Shown in pieces: positions 14,569 to 21,950 of a stretch of DNA of 26,868 nucleotides. The DNA is from a virus: positions 1-26,868 of IMG/VR virus record IMGVR_UViG_3300047564_002776; one strand, given 5' to 3'. Position 1 is the stretch's first letter, and the number at the start of each line of letters is the position of its first letter. Below the pieces are notes generated by a model that saw nothing but the letters and a program-made list of their open reading frames with translations, made no database searches and had not been told where the DNA came from. Both the position numbers and the translations under genes were made by a program.

Positions 14569-16032
14569 ATGGCTGACGTAAAAATCTCTCAACTGCCAGC
14601 AGCAACGGTAGTCAATGCAAACGACATCTTGGTTCTCAATCAAGGTGGAACGACGAAAACGGCTGCGCAAAACCTGGTTGTGGCTGGGCTGGCAACCAGC
14701 GCGCAAGTAGCAGCCATTACCCCAGCAAGCATTGGCGCACTAGCAACATCTGCCGCTCCGAGCTTTGCCACTACTGCTCAGATTTCTTCCATTACACCCG
14801 CCAGCATCGGAGCTATTGCCACCAGTCAACAGTCTTCGTTTGCGACGACTGCACAGATTGCTGGTATTACCCCGGCCTCGATTGGTGCGATTGCCACAAG
14901 CCAGCAGGCATCCTTTGCAACCACGTCTCAGATTGCCGGGCTAACCAACACGGCTCAGGTTGTCGCACTGACAACGCAGCAGTTGTCTGCCATTACGATC
15001 AGCGCAGGCTCTGGGCTAACTGGTGGAGGCCCGTTATCTGCCAGCAGCACAGTTTCCTTGGCTGCTCTTAGCCCTGATCCAACCGGGAACTACGGCAGTT
15101 CAGCGCAAATTCCAGTGCTAACGGTCAACCAGTTTGGTCAGATCACGGCTGCGTCTACCGCTGCTGCATCAGGAGGGTCTGCTACCCCCACAAACATTCA
15201 GACGTTTACAAGTTCTGGAACATGGACAAAACCATCTGGAGCAAAAGTTGTTGAACTGCGTTTGCTTGGTGCTGGCGGAGGCGGAGGATCCGGAAGACGT
15301 GGCGCAGCAACAACAAATCGTTGTGGTGGCGCAGGTGGTGGTGGTGGTGGCTTTCACCAAATTACGATTGATGCTACATTGTTAGGCGCAACAGAAGCTG
15401 TTACTGTTGGAGCAGGAGGAACAGGTGGTGCATCAACAAGCACAGACTCAACAAATGGCATTCCTGGAACTGCTGGAGGCGCATCTTCGTTTGGAGCTTG
15501 GATTACTGTTCATGGTGGAGCAGGAGGACAAGGCGGATTGACTGGTGGACCAGCAGCAAGTGTTGGTGGTGTGCTTGGTCATTTTGGAGGACTAGCATCA
15601 AACACAGGTGGAAATGGCGGAGTCGGCTCTCCGATTGGATTTACAACTACAGGAGTTGGAACAGCAACGTACACTTCTACAACTTCGTTTTGGCCAGGTG
15701 GAGCAGGGGGAGGCGCAGGTGGTGGAATTGGAGCAGGTGATGGAGTTACATCTGGAGGTGCAGGAGGATTTGCTTTATTGGCCGCTATCTCTGGGCCAAG
15801 CACAACTCCGGCTGGACAAAATGGAACTGCTGGAACAACTCCGGCAAATCCTGGAATTCCGGGTTCTGGAGGAGCTGGGGGCGGATCATCTACAACCGCC
15901 AATTCTGGATCCGGAGGGGCTGGAGGACGTGCATCTGGAGGAGGAGGAGGAGCTGCATCTCTTAATGGCTTTCTATCTGGAGCTGGAGGAAATGGCGGAG
16001 ATGGCATTGTGATTGTTACAACCTATTTCTAA
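14569..16032 (+). CDS. Tail fibre protein 2 with glycine-rich adhesin domain
   Basis: The 487-aa protein shares the ISQLPAAT start with fibre 1. Residues 50-124 are three 25-residue tandem repeats (ITPASIGAIATSQQ, SFATT, QIAG). One fibre repeat follows (NYGSSAQIPVLTV, 174-186). From about 210 it has the TFTSSGTWTKPSGAKVVELR lead-in and then about 250 residues extremely rich in Gly (runs of up to six), spaced by Thr/Ser/Ala. Similar blocks occur in distal fibre adhesins that fold as polyglycine type II helices (known from phage S16 gp38), where surface loops bind outer-membrane receptors. Assignment to that fold is inference. The many GGA codons set this part apart. Confidence 0.8.
   Translation: MADVKISQLPAATVVNANDILVLNQGGTTKTAAQNLVVAGLATSAQVAAITPASIGALATSAAPSFATTAQISSITPASIGAIATSQQSSFATTAQIAGITPASIGAIATSQQASFATTSQIAGLTNTAQVVALTTQQLSAITISAGSGLTGGGPLSASSTVSLAALSPDPTGNYGSSAQIPVLTVNQFGQITAASTAAASGGSATPTNIQTFTSSGTWTKPSGAKVVELRLLGAGGGGGSGRRGAATTNRCGGAGGGGGGFHQITIDATLLGATEAVTVGAGGTGGASTSTDSTNGIPGTAGGASSFGAWITVHGGAGGQGGLTGGPAASVGGVLGHFGGLASNTGGNGGVGSPIGFTTTGVGTATYTSTTSFWPGGAGGGAGGGIGAGDGVTSGGAGGFALLAAISGPSTTPAGQNGTAGTTPANPGIPGSGGAGGGSSTTANSGSGGAGGRASGGGGGAASLNGFLSGAGGNGGDGIVIVTTYF
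14716..14940 (+). repeat. Three tandem 75-bp coding repeats in fibre 2
   Basis: Residues 50-74, 75-99 and 100-124 of fibre 2 are the same 25-residue unit (ITPASIGAxATSxxxSFATTxQIxx) with few changes. At DNA level the copies differ at many third positions, so they are old or selected for protein only. They probably form a repeated shaft segment. Confidence 0.8.
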
Positions 16033-16034
16033 GC

Positions 16035-16217
16035 ATGAAATACGCAATCGTTGATGATGCCACTAAGGTGGTGCTGAACATGATCGTTTGGGATGGCGTG
16101 ACACCGTACACACCTCCTGCTGGAACAACGCTGGTCAACGTGGATGGAATTCCCTGCGGGATTGGCTGGACTGAACAGCCAGATGGTTCATTCTTACCTC
16201 CTGAAGATAATGGCTAA
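16035..16217 (+). CDS. Small tail-fibre-associated protein (60 aa)
   Basis: The ATG lies two bases past the fibre stop. The product (KYAIVDDATKVVLNMIVWDG, then GIGWTEQPDGSFLPP) resembles the small N-terminal unit that in other phages is fused to fibre chaperones or lies beside them. Probably all beta. It overlaps the next gene by 8 bases. Role inferred from place and resemblance. Confidence 0.7.
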   Translation: MKYAIVDDATKVVLNMIVWDGVTPYTPPAGTTLVNVDGIPCGIGWTEQPDGSFLPPEDNG

Positions 16218-16482
16218 AAAAGGTGTATCCCTAGCAGTTGGTCGCGGCGAAAAGCTGCCTGTGTCAAAAGGCGCAGGACTCACAGCAAAAGGTCGCGCCA
16301 AGTACAACGCGGCAACTGGCAGTAACCTCAAGGCTCCTGCTCCCAACCCTAAGTCAAAGGCTGATGCGGCTCGCAAGAAGTCGTTCTGCGCTCGCATGAG
16401 CGGGATGCCTGGCCCTATGAAGGACGAGAAAGGACGCCCCACACGCAAGGCTGCATCACTCAAACGCTGGAACTGCAAATGA
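16210..16482 (+). CDS. Small basic conserved phage protein (DUF6321-like, 90 aa)
   Basis: The frame opens at 16144 but the ATG at 16210 fits the family N-terminus (MAKKGVSLAVGRGEKLPVSK). The rest is strongly basic and rich in Gly/Lys/Ala: KGAGLTAKGRAKYNAATGSN, KKSFCARMSGMPGPMKDEKG and a closing RKAASLKRWNC. I recognise it as the small conserved phage protein family with this signature; its function is not known to me. Basic composition suggests nucleic-acid binding. The next small gene starts inside its stop (ATGA). Confidence 0.75.
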   Translation: MAKKGVSLAVGRGEKLPVSKGAGLTAKGRAKYNAATGSNLKAPAPNPKSKADAARKKSFCARMSGMPGPMKDEKGRPTRKAASLKRWNCK

Positions 16483-16625
16483 AAAAAGGACTCTACGCTA
16501 ACATCAACGCCAAGCGTGATCGGATTGCTGCTGGGAGCGGCGAGAAGATGCGCAAGCCCGGATCCAAGGGTGCTCCGACGGTCAAGGCATTCAAGCAATC
16601 AGCCAAGACGGCCAAGAAGAAGTAG
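16479..16625 (+). CDS. Small Lys-rich conserved phage protein (48 aa)
   Basis: A short gene starting in ATGA overlap with the previous one. The product (KKGLYANINAKRDRIAAGSG, then KMRKPGSKGAPTVKAFKQSA, ending KTAKKK) matches a small conserved phage protein found in many podovirus-type genomes. It has about one-quarter Lys/Arg and likely binds nucleic acid or acidic virion surfaces; that is inference. The tail TAG is followed by the holin gene two bases later. Confidence 0.75.
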   Translation: MKKGLYANINAKRDRIAAGSGEKMRKPGSKGAPTVKAFKQSAKTAKKK

Positions 16626-16627
16626 CC

Positions 16628-16843
16628 ATGAAATACATCATTGATCGACTGAAAGAGCCGTCTACGTGGCGTGGTGTATTTGCCTTGTTGACTGCCCTTG
16701 GCCTGAAGCTGCATCCCGAGATGCAAGAAGCCATTTTGGCTACTGGCCTTGCTTTGATTGGGCTGATCAATGTCTTCCGAAAAGAATCAAATGATACCAA
16801 GCCTACTGCAAATCTTGCGCCTGTGGCTGGAGATCAAGGTTAA
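16628..16843 (+). CDS. Holin-like protein (71 aa)
   Basis: Holins form inner-membrane holes that start lysis. The 71-aa product has a charged N-terminus (KYIIDRLKEPSTWRG), two hydrophobic segments (GVFALLTALGLKL, about 16-28; AILATGLALIGLINVF, about 35-50) with a short polar turn, and a polar C-terminus. The RLKEPSTWRG lead-in is typical of a phage holin family. It is next to spanin-like and endolysin genes, supporting the lysis role. Confidence 0.8.
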   Translation: MKYIIDRLKEPSTWRGVFALLTALGLKLHPEMQEAILATGLALIGLINVFRKESNDTKPTANLAPVAGDQG

Positions 16844-17012
16844 ACGAGCTTCGTGGGAGCTTGAGCGTGACATAGCCAAGTATTGCGATGACATCGAAGC
16901 TCAAATTCTTGAAGCTCGAGCTGCTGGGCATGATGCTTTGGCTGACAGGTTGCGCCACCAATTCATGCGCTCCAGCAAAATACTTACATCCACTCAACAA
17001 AGAGATTCTTGA
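16791..17012 (+). CDS. Coiled-coil protein, possible inner spanin-like (73 aa)
   Basis: The ATG at 16791 (frame also has an ATG at 16770) gives a short amphipathic N-terminal helix (MIPSLLQILRLWLEIKVKR) and then a charged coiled coil (ELERDIAKYCDDIEAQILEA, DALADRLRHQFMRSSKI). It overlaps the holin by 53 bases and holds the start of the lipoprotein gene in another frame. Such nested pairs are typical of i-spanin/o-spanin (Rz/Rz1) units. The N-terminus is not a clean membrane segment, so the spanin role is tentative. Confidence 0.6.
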   Translation: MIPSLLQILRLWLEIKVKRASWELERDIAKYCDDIEAQILEARAAGHDALADRLRHQFMRSSKILTSTQQRDS

Positions 17013-17139
17013 GCTAAAGGCCGGTCAGACGTACACTGCTGAAATGACGCAGAAATGGCATTCAGACGCTCGATACCAAAGACTTGAACTTGAATTACTT
17101 GATGCTGTTTCAGTAGCCAAACAAGCACAAAACCGCTAA
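16888..17139 (+). CDS. Nested lipoprotein, outer spanin (Rz1-like) candidate
   Basis: Starts inside the coiled-coil gene in a different frame and extends 127 bases beyond it. The 83-aa product opens with a Lys-containing stretch and hydrophobic residues ending in a lipobox LTGC (residues 19-22), so Cys22 would be lipidated and the protein anchored to the outer membrane. The mature part is helical: KYLHPLNKEILELKAGQTYT, MTQKWHSDARYQRLELELLD. Rz1-type proteins are usually Pro-rich and this one is not, so it is a spanin by context rather than by composition. A Gram-negative host is implied. Confidence 0.65.
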   Translation: MTSKLKFLKLELLGMMLWLTGCATNSCAPAKYLHPLNKEILELKAGQTYTAEMTQKWHSDARYQRLELELLDAVSVAKQAQNR

Positions 17140-17144
17140 GTTGC

Positions 17145-17321
17145 ATGAAAAGCCCAAGCGAAATTATCAGTGACATTAGGGAGATTAGTTCTGTGTTGGG
17201 AGTAAACGTAGCTGCGATTGCTGTTTCTTTGTCCGAAATTGAGCAAGGTGTTCGTGTTCTTGCTGGCATTGCGGCGCTTATTTATACGCTGGTCAAAATC
17301 TACAAGCTCATCGAGAAATGA
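17145..17321 (+). CDS. Small membrane protein, second holin candidate (58 aa)
   Basis: ATG at 17145, ending at TGA 17319-17321 with an ATGA overlap on the endolysin. The product is helical (SPSEIISDIREISSVLGVNV) and has a clear hydrophobic segment near the C-terminus (VLAGIAALIYTLVKIY, about 38-53), with positive charge after it (KIYKLIEK). It could be an antiholin, pinholin or regulator of the holin at 16628. Position directly before the endolysin favours a lysis role; type is uncertain. Confidence 0.65.
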   Translation: MKSPSEIISDIREISSVLGVNVAAIAVSLSEIEQGVRVLAGIAALIYTLVKIYKLIEK

Positions 17322-17791
17322 TTGACGACCGTTCAGCAAAGTATTTGGACACGCTGATTCCTGAGGTGAAGCCAGCGTTTGCCCAGTTTTTGCTGGAAGT
17401 CAAAGATTTGTTGCGCGAGGAAGGATTGGACTACCGCATCATCTGTGGCACTCGAACATTTGAGGCGCAGGCTGCTCTTTACGCAAAAGGACGCACAGCT
17501 CCAGGACCAAGGGTAACCAATGCTCGCCCAGGTTCGTCCATGCACAACTTTGGACTAGCGATTGATTGTGGAGTGTTTCGTGGAAAGCATTATTTAGACG
17601 ATGGGACTCCTGAAGAGAAAAGACTTGCAGACAACATGCACAAGTTGGCTGGATCGGTCTGCGCAAAACACAAGCTGCGCTGGGGCGGCAACTTCAAAAG
17701 CATCTATGATCCGCCTCATTTCGAGTATAACACTCCTTACTCTCTTGCTGAGTTGCGTGCTCGCCGGGAACAAAAACGACCTCTAATCTGA
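17318..17791 (+). CDS. Endolysin, M15-family peptidase
   Basis: This enzyme cuts peptidoglycan peptide stems for release of progeny. The 157-aa product has the LD/DD-peptidase M15 zinc motif: SSMHNFGLAIDCG (about 71-83; His and Asp as zinc ligands) and a final DPPHFEY (about 131-137; catalytic/ligand His), with CGTRTFEAQAALYAKGRT in between the N-terminal helix and the active site. There is no signal peptide, so it needs a holin, which is present. It starts in ATGA overlap with the preceding membrane gene. Typical of compact single-domain phage endolysins. Confidence 0.9.
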   Translation: MIDDRSAKYLDTLIPEVKPAFAQFLLEVKDLLREEGLDYRIICGTRTFEAQAALYAKGRTAPGPRVTNARPGSSMHNFGLAIDCGVFRGKHYLDDGTPEEKRLADNMHKLAGSVCAKHKLRWGGNFKSIYDPPHFEYNTPYSLAELRARREQKRPLI

Positions 17792-17793
17792 TT

Positions 17794-18036
17794 ATGGCCA
17801 AAAAACTGACTGACGCATTGATGATGATTATCGGCGCACCTAAAGGTGGCAAAGGCCATTCTTGCCCCGAATGCGAATCCTCCATGGAATCTGACGGCAC
17901 TTGTTCAGAGTGCGGTTACGGTGAAGAAGAAGAGGGAGAAGAAGGCGAGATGGAGGACGAGGGAGGCGATCGTTTGATGGAGATTCGTGATGATCTTCAG
18001 CGTCTTGTGGACAAGATTAGCAAGATGATTTCCTAA
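17794..18036 (+). CDS. Small acidic zinc-ribbon protein (80 aa)
   Basis: ATG in the context CTGATTATG, two bases past the endolysin stop; the TAATG junction overlaps the next start. Two CxxC pairs (CPEC near residue 24 and CSEC near 37) form a zinc ribbon, followed by a Glu-rich tract (about 44-58) and a C-terminal helix (LMEIRDDLQRLVDKISKMIS). The role is unknown; it may be a regulator or a virion accessory. Confidence 0.7.
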   Translation: MAKKLTDALMMIIGAPKGGKGHSCPECESSMESDGTCSECGYGEEEEGEEGEMEDEGGDRLMEIRDDLQRLVDKISKMIS

Positions 18037-19943
18037 TGCCTTCTGAGCTTCAAGCTGAGTCGGATCAATCCTACATGGGGTTTGCGAGTCGTCTTGACCC
18101 AGCAAATCTTCCTGACGGCATCCTTCAGGCTGCTCAGAATATCAGGCTACAGAGAGGCATTGCACAGCCGCGCAAGGGCTGCCAGAGGCTAACGGATGCC
18201 TCTTTAAATGCTTTGACGATGGTTGGCTCAGGAGTCTGGATAGATTCCTTGGGGCGAGACAACATTGCAATGGTGTTCACGGATCGGCTGTACTTGTTTC
18301 GACCGGAACAACAGGGAACACAGTCAGAGTTGCTTGGGCCTTACTTGTTCCCTACTGGAAGAAACATTGCAGTAGGCGGGATCGTTGACTGTGTTCAAGC
18401 CCTCGATAAGTTGATCATTTTCCGAGGCAAGTACGACAGCACGATTTACGACGCAAGCGTGACGAATGTTTCTATTGCTAATGGAAGCACTGGAACGATT
18501 ACCGTCAACACAGCTAGCATACATGGATATGTGACTGGCGATGAGGCAACACTGCGCCATGGCATTTTTGACGTCGAGTCAGCCCTAGATGGCAGTCATA
18601 TCATCACGGTAACGTCGCCTACTCAGTTTACATTTTCGTGGACGAACACAACCGGGAGTACGTTCCAAGCGCACACCAACAAGACTCCGTTCACAACTCA
18701 GCGTGGAAAACCTCCGTTAATTTGGGATTCTGCAACAGGCGCAATAACTGTTGCTGATCAGCAGTACGTTAATCCAAGCAGTGGCACTGCACTGACGTAC
18801 CTAACCAAGTCCATACCTCCTGCTGACTTTGGGTTCTATTATCAGAATCGAATTGTTGCCAAGTACACAGATCATCAGTTGGTGGTCAGTGACATCTTGT
18901 CTTTTCAGACGGACGTGCAGTTCAACGCCTTCCTGATTAACCAAGGTGGCAATGACATCATTGTTGGATGTTTGCCGTGGATTGAGAATCAGTTTTTGGT
19001 GTTCATGCGAAACTCGATCTACATCGCGTTTCTTGATCCTAGAATTGTTATCACAGAAGTTGATAGAAGCCAAATCACAGTAGTAACCACTGAGCTTGGC
19101 TGTCTTGCTCGCAGAAGCATAGTCAACGCTGGGCAGTTTGTGTTCTTCTTGTCAGCCAAGGGAGTCCATATGTTGACTCCTCAGTTGGACCTAAAGATGG
19201 TTGGCAATACGGTTCCTTTGTCTGAGCCTGTTGCAGACTTTTTTCAGACCGTTAACTACACGACGGTTGGAAACTCGGTTGCAACTTACTACAACAACCG
19301 ATTTTACATTGCCATGCCTGTTCTGGCTGACAGCAATCCAAACGGAAAAAACAACCGCATCTTAATCTTCAATACTCTCAACAAGAATTGGGAAAGCATT
19401 GATGTGTATCCTATTGGATTAAATGCAGACAACTTGATTCCTGGCGGCTACAAGAACCAAGAACGCTTGTTCATCCTTACCAACTTTGCAGGAGCAACAC
19501 AGTTTGGTGGCATTTTCCTTGAAGAAGAACGAGAGGATGGCGACTTTTACACCGGAGGAGGCAATGGGGCCATTCTTCCGTTTACCTTGCCTGTTGACCT
19601 GAATAGTGGATTTTCTCTGAACTCAATCGTTTCGTTTGTGCGAACCAGAGAGTTCACTATGAAGTCTTTAAGTGAGAAGCGATTCAGCCGTGGAGAGTTT
19701 CAGTTCAACAACATTGTCAATGATGTGGTGTCTATTGATGCTATTATGCACGATCCTGACTCCATGCAGGCAATACTGGGATACCAATTTTCTGGAAATA
19801 GTGACGGCACACTTCGTCCTAGAATTGCCGGACGTGGATCTTCAGTGGACTTCACAATCAATTTTACTAGCGGAAGACCAGCATTGAAAGGTGTCACGGT
19901 TTACGGTATAATGGCAAACAGACCAATGGTTTCACAGGAGTAG
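18036..19943 (+). CDS. Large virion protein, nozzle-like (tail tubular B type) candidate
   Basis: The 635-aa product begins with YMGFASRLDPANLPDGILQA followed by AAQNIRLQRGIAQPRKGCQR, which has the flavour of tail nozzle (T7 gp12-like) N-termini where the chain enters a propeller-type fold. The body is beta-rich with repeated short strands (for example IAMVFTDRLYLF, VSIANGSTGTITVNT, FTFSWTNTTGS, RFYIAMPVLADS) consistent with a large beta structure; there is no coiled coil or membrane segment. It starts with a one-base overlap on the zinc-ribbon gene. In podoviruses the nozzle closes the tail; no tube, sheath or tape-measure gene is present here. Assignment is by resemblance and context. Confidence 0.65.
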   Translation: MPSELQAESDQSYMGFASRLDPANLPDGILQAAQNIRLQRGIAQPRKGCQRLTDASLNALTMVGSGVWIDSLGRDNIAMVFTDRLYLFRPEQQGTQSELLGPYLFPTGRNIAVGGIVDCVQALDKLIIFRGKYDSTIYDASVTNVSIANGSTGTITVNTASIHGYVTGDEATLRHGIFDVESALDGSHIITVTSPTQFTFSWTNTTGSTFQAHTNKTPFTTQRGKPPLIWDSATGAITVADQQYVNPSSGTALTYLTKSIPPADFGFYYQNRIVAKYTDHQLVVSDILSFQTDVQFNAFLINQGGNDIIVGCLPWIENQFLVFMRNSIYIAFLDPRIVITEVDRSQITVVTTELGCLARRSIVNAGQFVFFLSAKGVHMLTPQLDLKMVGNTVPLSEPVADFFQTVNYTTVGNSVATYYNNRFYIAMPVLADSNPNGKNNRILIFNTLNKNWESIDVYPIGLNADNLIPGGYKNQERLFILTNFAGATQFGGIFLEEEREDGDFYTGGGNGAILPFTLPVDLNSGFSLNSIVSFVRTREFTMKSLSEKRFSRGEFQFNNIVNDVVSIDAIMHDPDSMQAILGYQFSGNSDGTLRPRIAGRGSSVDFTINFTSGRPALKGVTVYGIMANRPMVSQE

Positions 19944-19945
19944 TT

Positions 19946-21520
19946 ATGGCTCAGATCAACAAAGGGACGATATATTCCACGACCAACTCAACCGTCACAG
20001 TTGATAATCTCAACCAGCACGTTGATGGGGCAACACTTTTGCCTGGAGCCATTGCAGATCAAGCGGCCATCTTGACTGTTGCAGCTCCTGCTTCTGATCA
20101 GGTGCTTATGTTGGCTTCTGGTCAGCTTAAAAAGGCCACAGTAGTTCAGGCGTTGGGTGGTGTAACTCCTTCTGAGTTGCTGAACAAAAACAACAACTTG
20201 TCTGACTTGGCCAGCATTGAAACAGCCAAGGTCAATCTGTCCCTTAATAACGTCGAGAACAAGTCGTCCGAGACTATCCGTGGCGAGATTACCGCCTCAA
20301 ACGTAACTACTGCTCTGACGTATGTTCCAACCAGCCCCACAGAGCTAAATGATGGTCTTGCCACTAGAATTGCCACCAGTCAATTAGGAGCATTGAATGG
20401 TGTGGCTACGCTTGGAAGTGACGGAAAGCTAGCCTCTAATCAAGTAGCAGCTCTGACCACAGCTTCTCAGTTGGCATTGATTGGAACAAGTGCACTTCCA
20501 GTTATTGGAGCACAGCCATTTTTAAGTTCTACGACTACTGGAACTGGATCTGTAGTGCTGTCTTCGTCTCCAACATTGACCACTCCGGTCCTTGGAACTC
20601 CATCGTCTGGAAATCTTAGTAATTGCACCAACATTCCATTGTCGGCTGCTACTGGCACGCTGGCCACAACACTTGGAGGAACTGGTCAAACGACCTATAG
20701 CAATGGGCAGTTGTTGATTGGAAACTCATCTGGAAGCCTTACTCCAGCCACGCTAACAGCAGGGTCAAATGTCAGCATTACCAACGCAAGCGGATCTGTT
20801 ACTGTTGCGTCCAGCGTTCCTGCTGCAACCACTTCTCAGCTTGGAGGCATTATCCCCGGTTCAGGGTTTACGGTTTCAAGTGGGATTTTAAATGCAATTC
20901 TTCCCAAGGCCTTTGCATCATTCTCTGGTCAGTTTGCAGATACAACTCAGGTTACTGGAAGCTACACCAAGGTTGGATCAACGGTTACTATTACATACAG
21001 TTTATCTGGAGGAGCGCCTCAATTCTATCTTTCCAATCAAGCGTATTTTGTATTCACAAAAGCAAGCGGCGCAGGAACTGTTCCAACAAACGGAAGGTAC
21101 TCTATAGGATCAGTATCAACATCTGAATCCAATCACACAATTACAGTAACATCTGCCGTTGCTGGCGATAGTGCAGGATCTATCACATTTAGATATTGCA
21201 GAATCAACTCATCAGAAAACATTGGAAGTATTATTTATTTTGGAACTGCGGCAAGTTCTGGTGGATACATTGCAAATACAAGTGTTTTGTTCATAGATCC
21301 AAAATTTGCAGTTTCTGTAAATCCTTGTTCTTTAGCAACATTTAGCTCAACATCAAACTTGACATCTTGGGGAATTTTGTATGACTACGTTGCTGGTAGC
21401 ACTCCGTGTCAAAGAACCATATCTTCTGCTGGGTTTGCTGGATATGATATATTAGCTTCTGCTGGAGTGGAAGATCTTGGATATGCTTCTTCTGTTTTGT
21501 TTTACGGACAGCTTATTTAA
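19946..21520 (+). CDS. Tail fibre protein 3
   Basis: The N-terminus (AQINKGTIYSTTNSTVTVDN, then HVDGATLLPGAIADQ) belongs to a fibre type seen in podovirus-like phages. The 524-aa protein is Thr/Ser/Gly/Ala-rich, with fibre motifs such as TGTLATTLGGTGQTTYSNGQ and SSPTLTTPVLGTPSSGN. Residues about 320-524 form a different C-terminal domain (KAFASFSGQFADTTQVTGSY onward) with several Tyr/Phe-rich strands; its DNA is richer in A/T than the rest, suggesting it was exchanged separately as a receptor-binding tip. The ATG follows GTAGTT without a Shine-Dalgarno sequence. Confidence 0.85.
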   Translation: MAQINKGTIYSTTNSTVTVDNLNQHVDGATLLPGAIADQAAILTVAAPASDQVLMLASGQLKKATVVQALGGVTPSELLNKNNNLSDLASIETAKVNLSLNNVENKSSETIRGEITASNVTTALTYVPTSPTELNDGLATRIATSQLGALNGVATLGSDGKLASNQVAALTTASQLALIGTSALPVIGAQPFLSSTTTGTGSVVLSSSPTLTTPVLGTPSSGNLSNCTNIPLSAATGTLATTLGGTGQTTYSNGQLLIGNSSGSLTPATLTAGSNVSITNASGSVTVASSVPAATTSQLGGIIPGSGFTVSSGILNAILPKAFASFSGQFADTTQVTGSYTKVGSTVTITYSLSGGAPQFYLSNQAYFVFTKASGAGTVPTNGRYSIGSVSTSESNHTITVTSAVAGDSAGSITFRYCRINSSENIGSIIYFGTAASSGGYIANTSVLFIDPKFAVSVNPCSLATFSSTSNLTSWGILYDYVAGSTPCQRTISSAGFAGYDILASAGVEDLGYASSVLFYGQLI

Positions 21521-21531
21521 TAAGATTTAGA

Positions 21532-21948
21532 ATGAGCGATCTTTGGGACGAGTTTGTAAACTTTGCATACTCCAAGAAACTGGAGCACAAGTGGCTTTTT
21601 CCTGAAGATTTGGAGAAAGAAACTCTGGATCAGATGTTAGCGTTTCACTTTCACAACAAAAACCTGCTACTCACCAAAGATGGAGACGAGTGGGCATTTG
21701 TAGTGTTACGTCCAATTAGACACGTTCTCGATGTCGTGTTCAATTGGGATCAGCCAGAGAGTGACATCATCCTGCTGGATTTCATGTATTCCAAGTGTAA
21801 AAAGGCAAGCCTTACGCTATGGAATATGTTCTGTGCAAAGAATTTAAAACCATCAGCAATTGTGTACTATAGGCGCGGAAAACCAAAACTGATGAATAAG
21901 ACACTGTTGTTCAATTTCTTCAAGAAGTGCATCCCTAAGAGTGTTTAA
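21532..21948 (+). CDS. Hypothetical protein (138 aa)
   Basis: ATG at 21532, 11 bases past the fibre stop. The product is rich in aromatic and charged residues (LWDEFVNFAYSKKLEHKWLF, EWAFVVLRPIRHVLDVVFNW, IILLDFMYSKCKKASLTLWN) and looks like a compact alpha/beta protein. A GNAT-like fold is conceivable (T7 gp13, a virion protein at a comparable place, is one), but I see no acetyl-CoA motif. Placed just before the internal virion proteins. Function unknown. Confidence 0.65.
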   Translation: MSDLWDEFVNFAYSKKLEHKWLFPEDLEKETLDQMLAFHFHNKNLLLTKDGDEWAFVVLRPIRHVLDVVFNWDQPESDIILLDFMYSKCKKASLTLWNMFCAKNLKPSAIVYYRRGKPKLMNKTLLFNFFKKCIPKSV

Positions 21949-21950
21949 TT

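Noticed and set aside
15579-16007. Proline-rich minus-strand frame
   Set aside because: It is the antisense reading of the glycine-rich fibre (GGN codons read as CC-rich), so the Pro runs are a by-product.
11675-21520. Diversity-generating retroelement in the fibre genes
   Set aside because: No reverse transcriptase, template repeat or adenine-biased variable repeat pair was seen.
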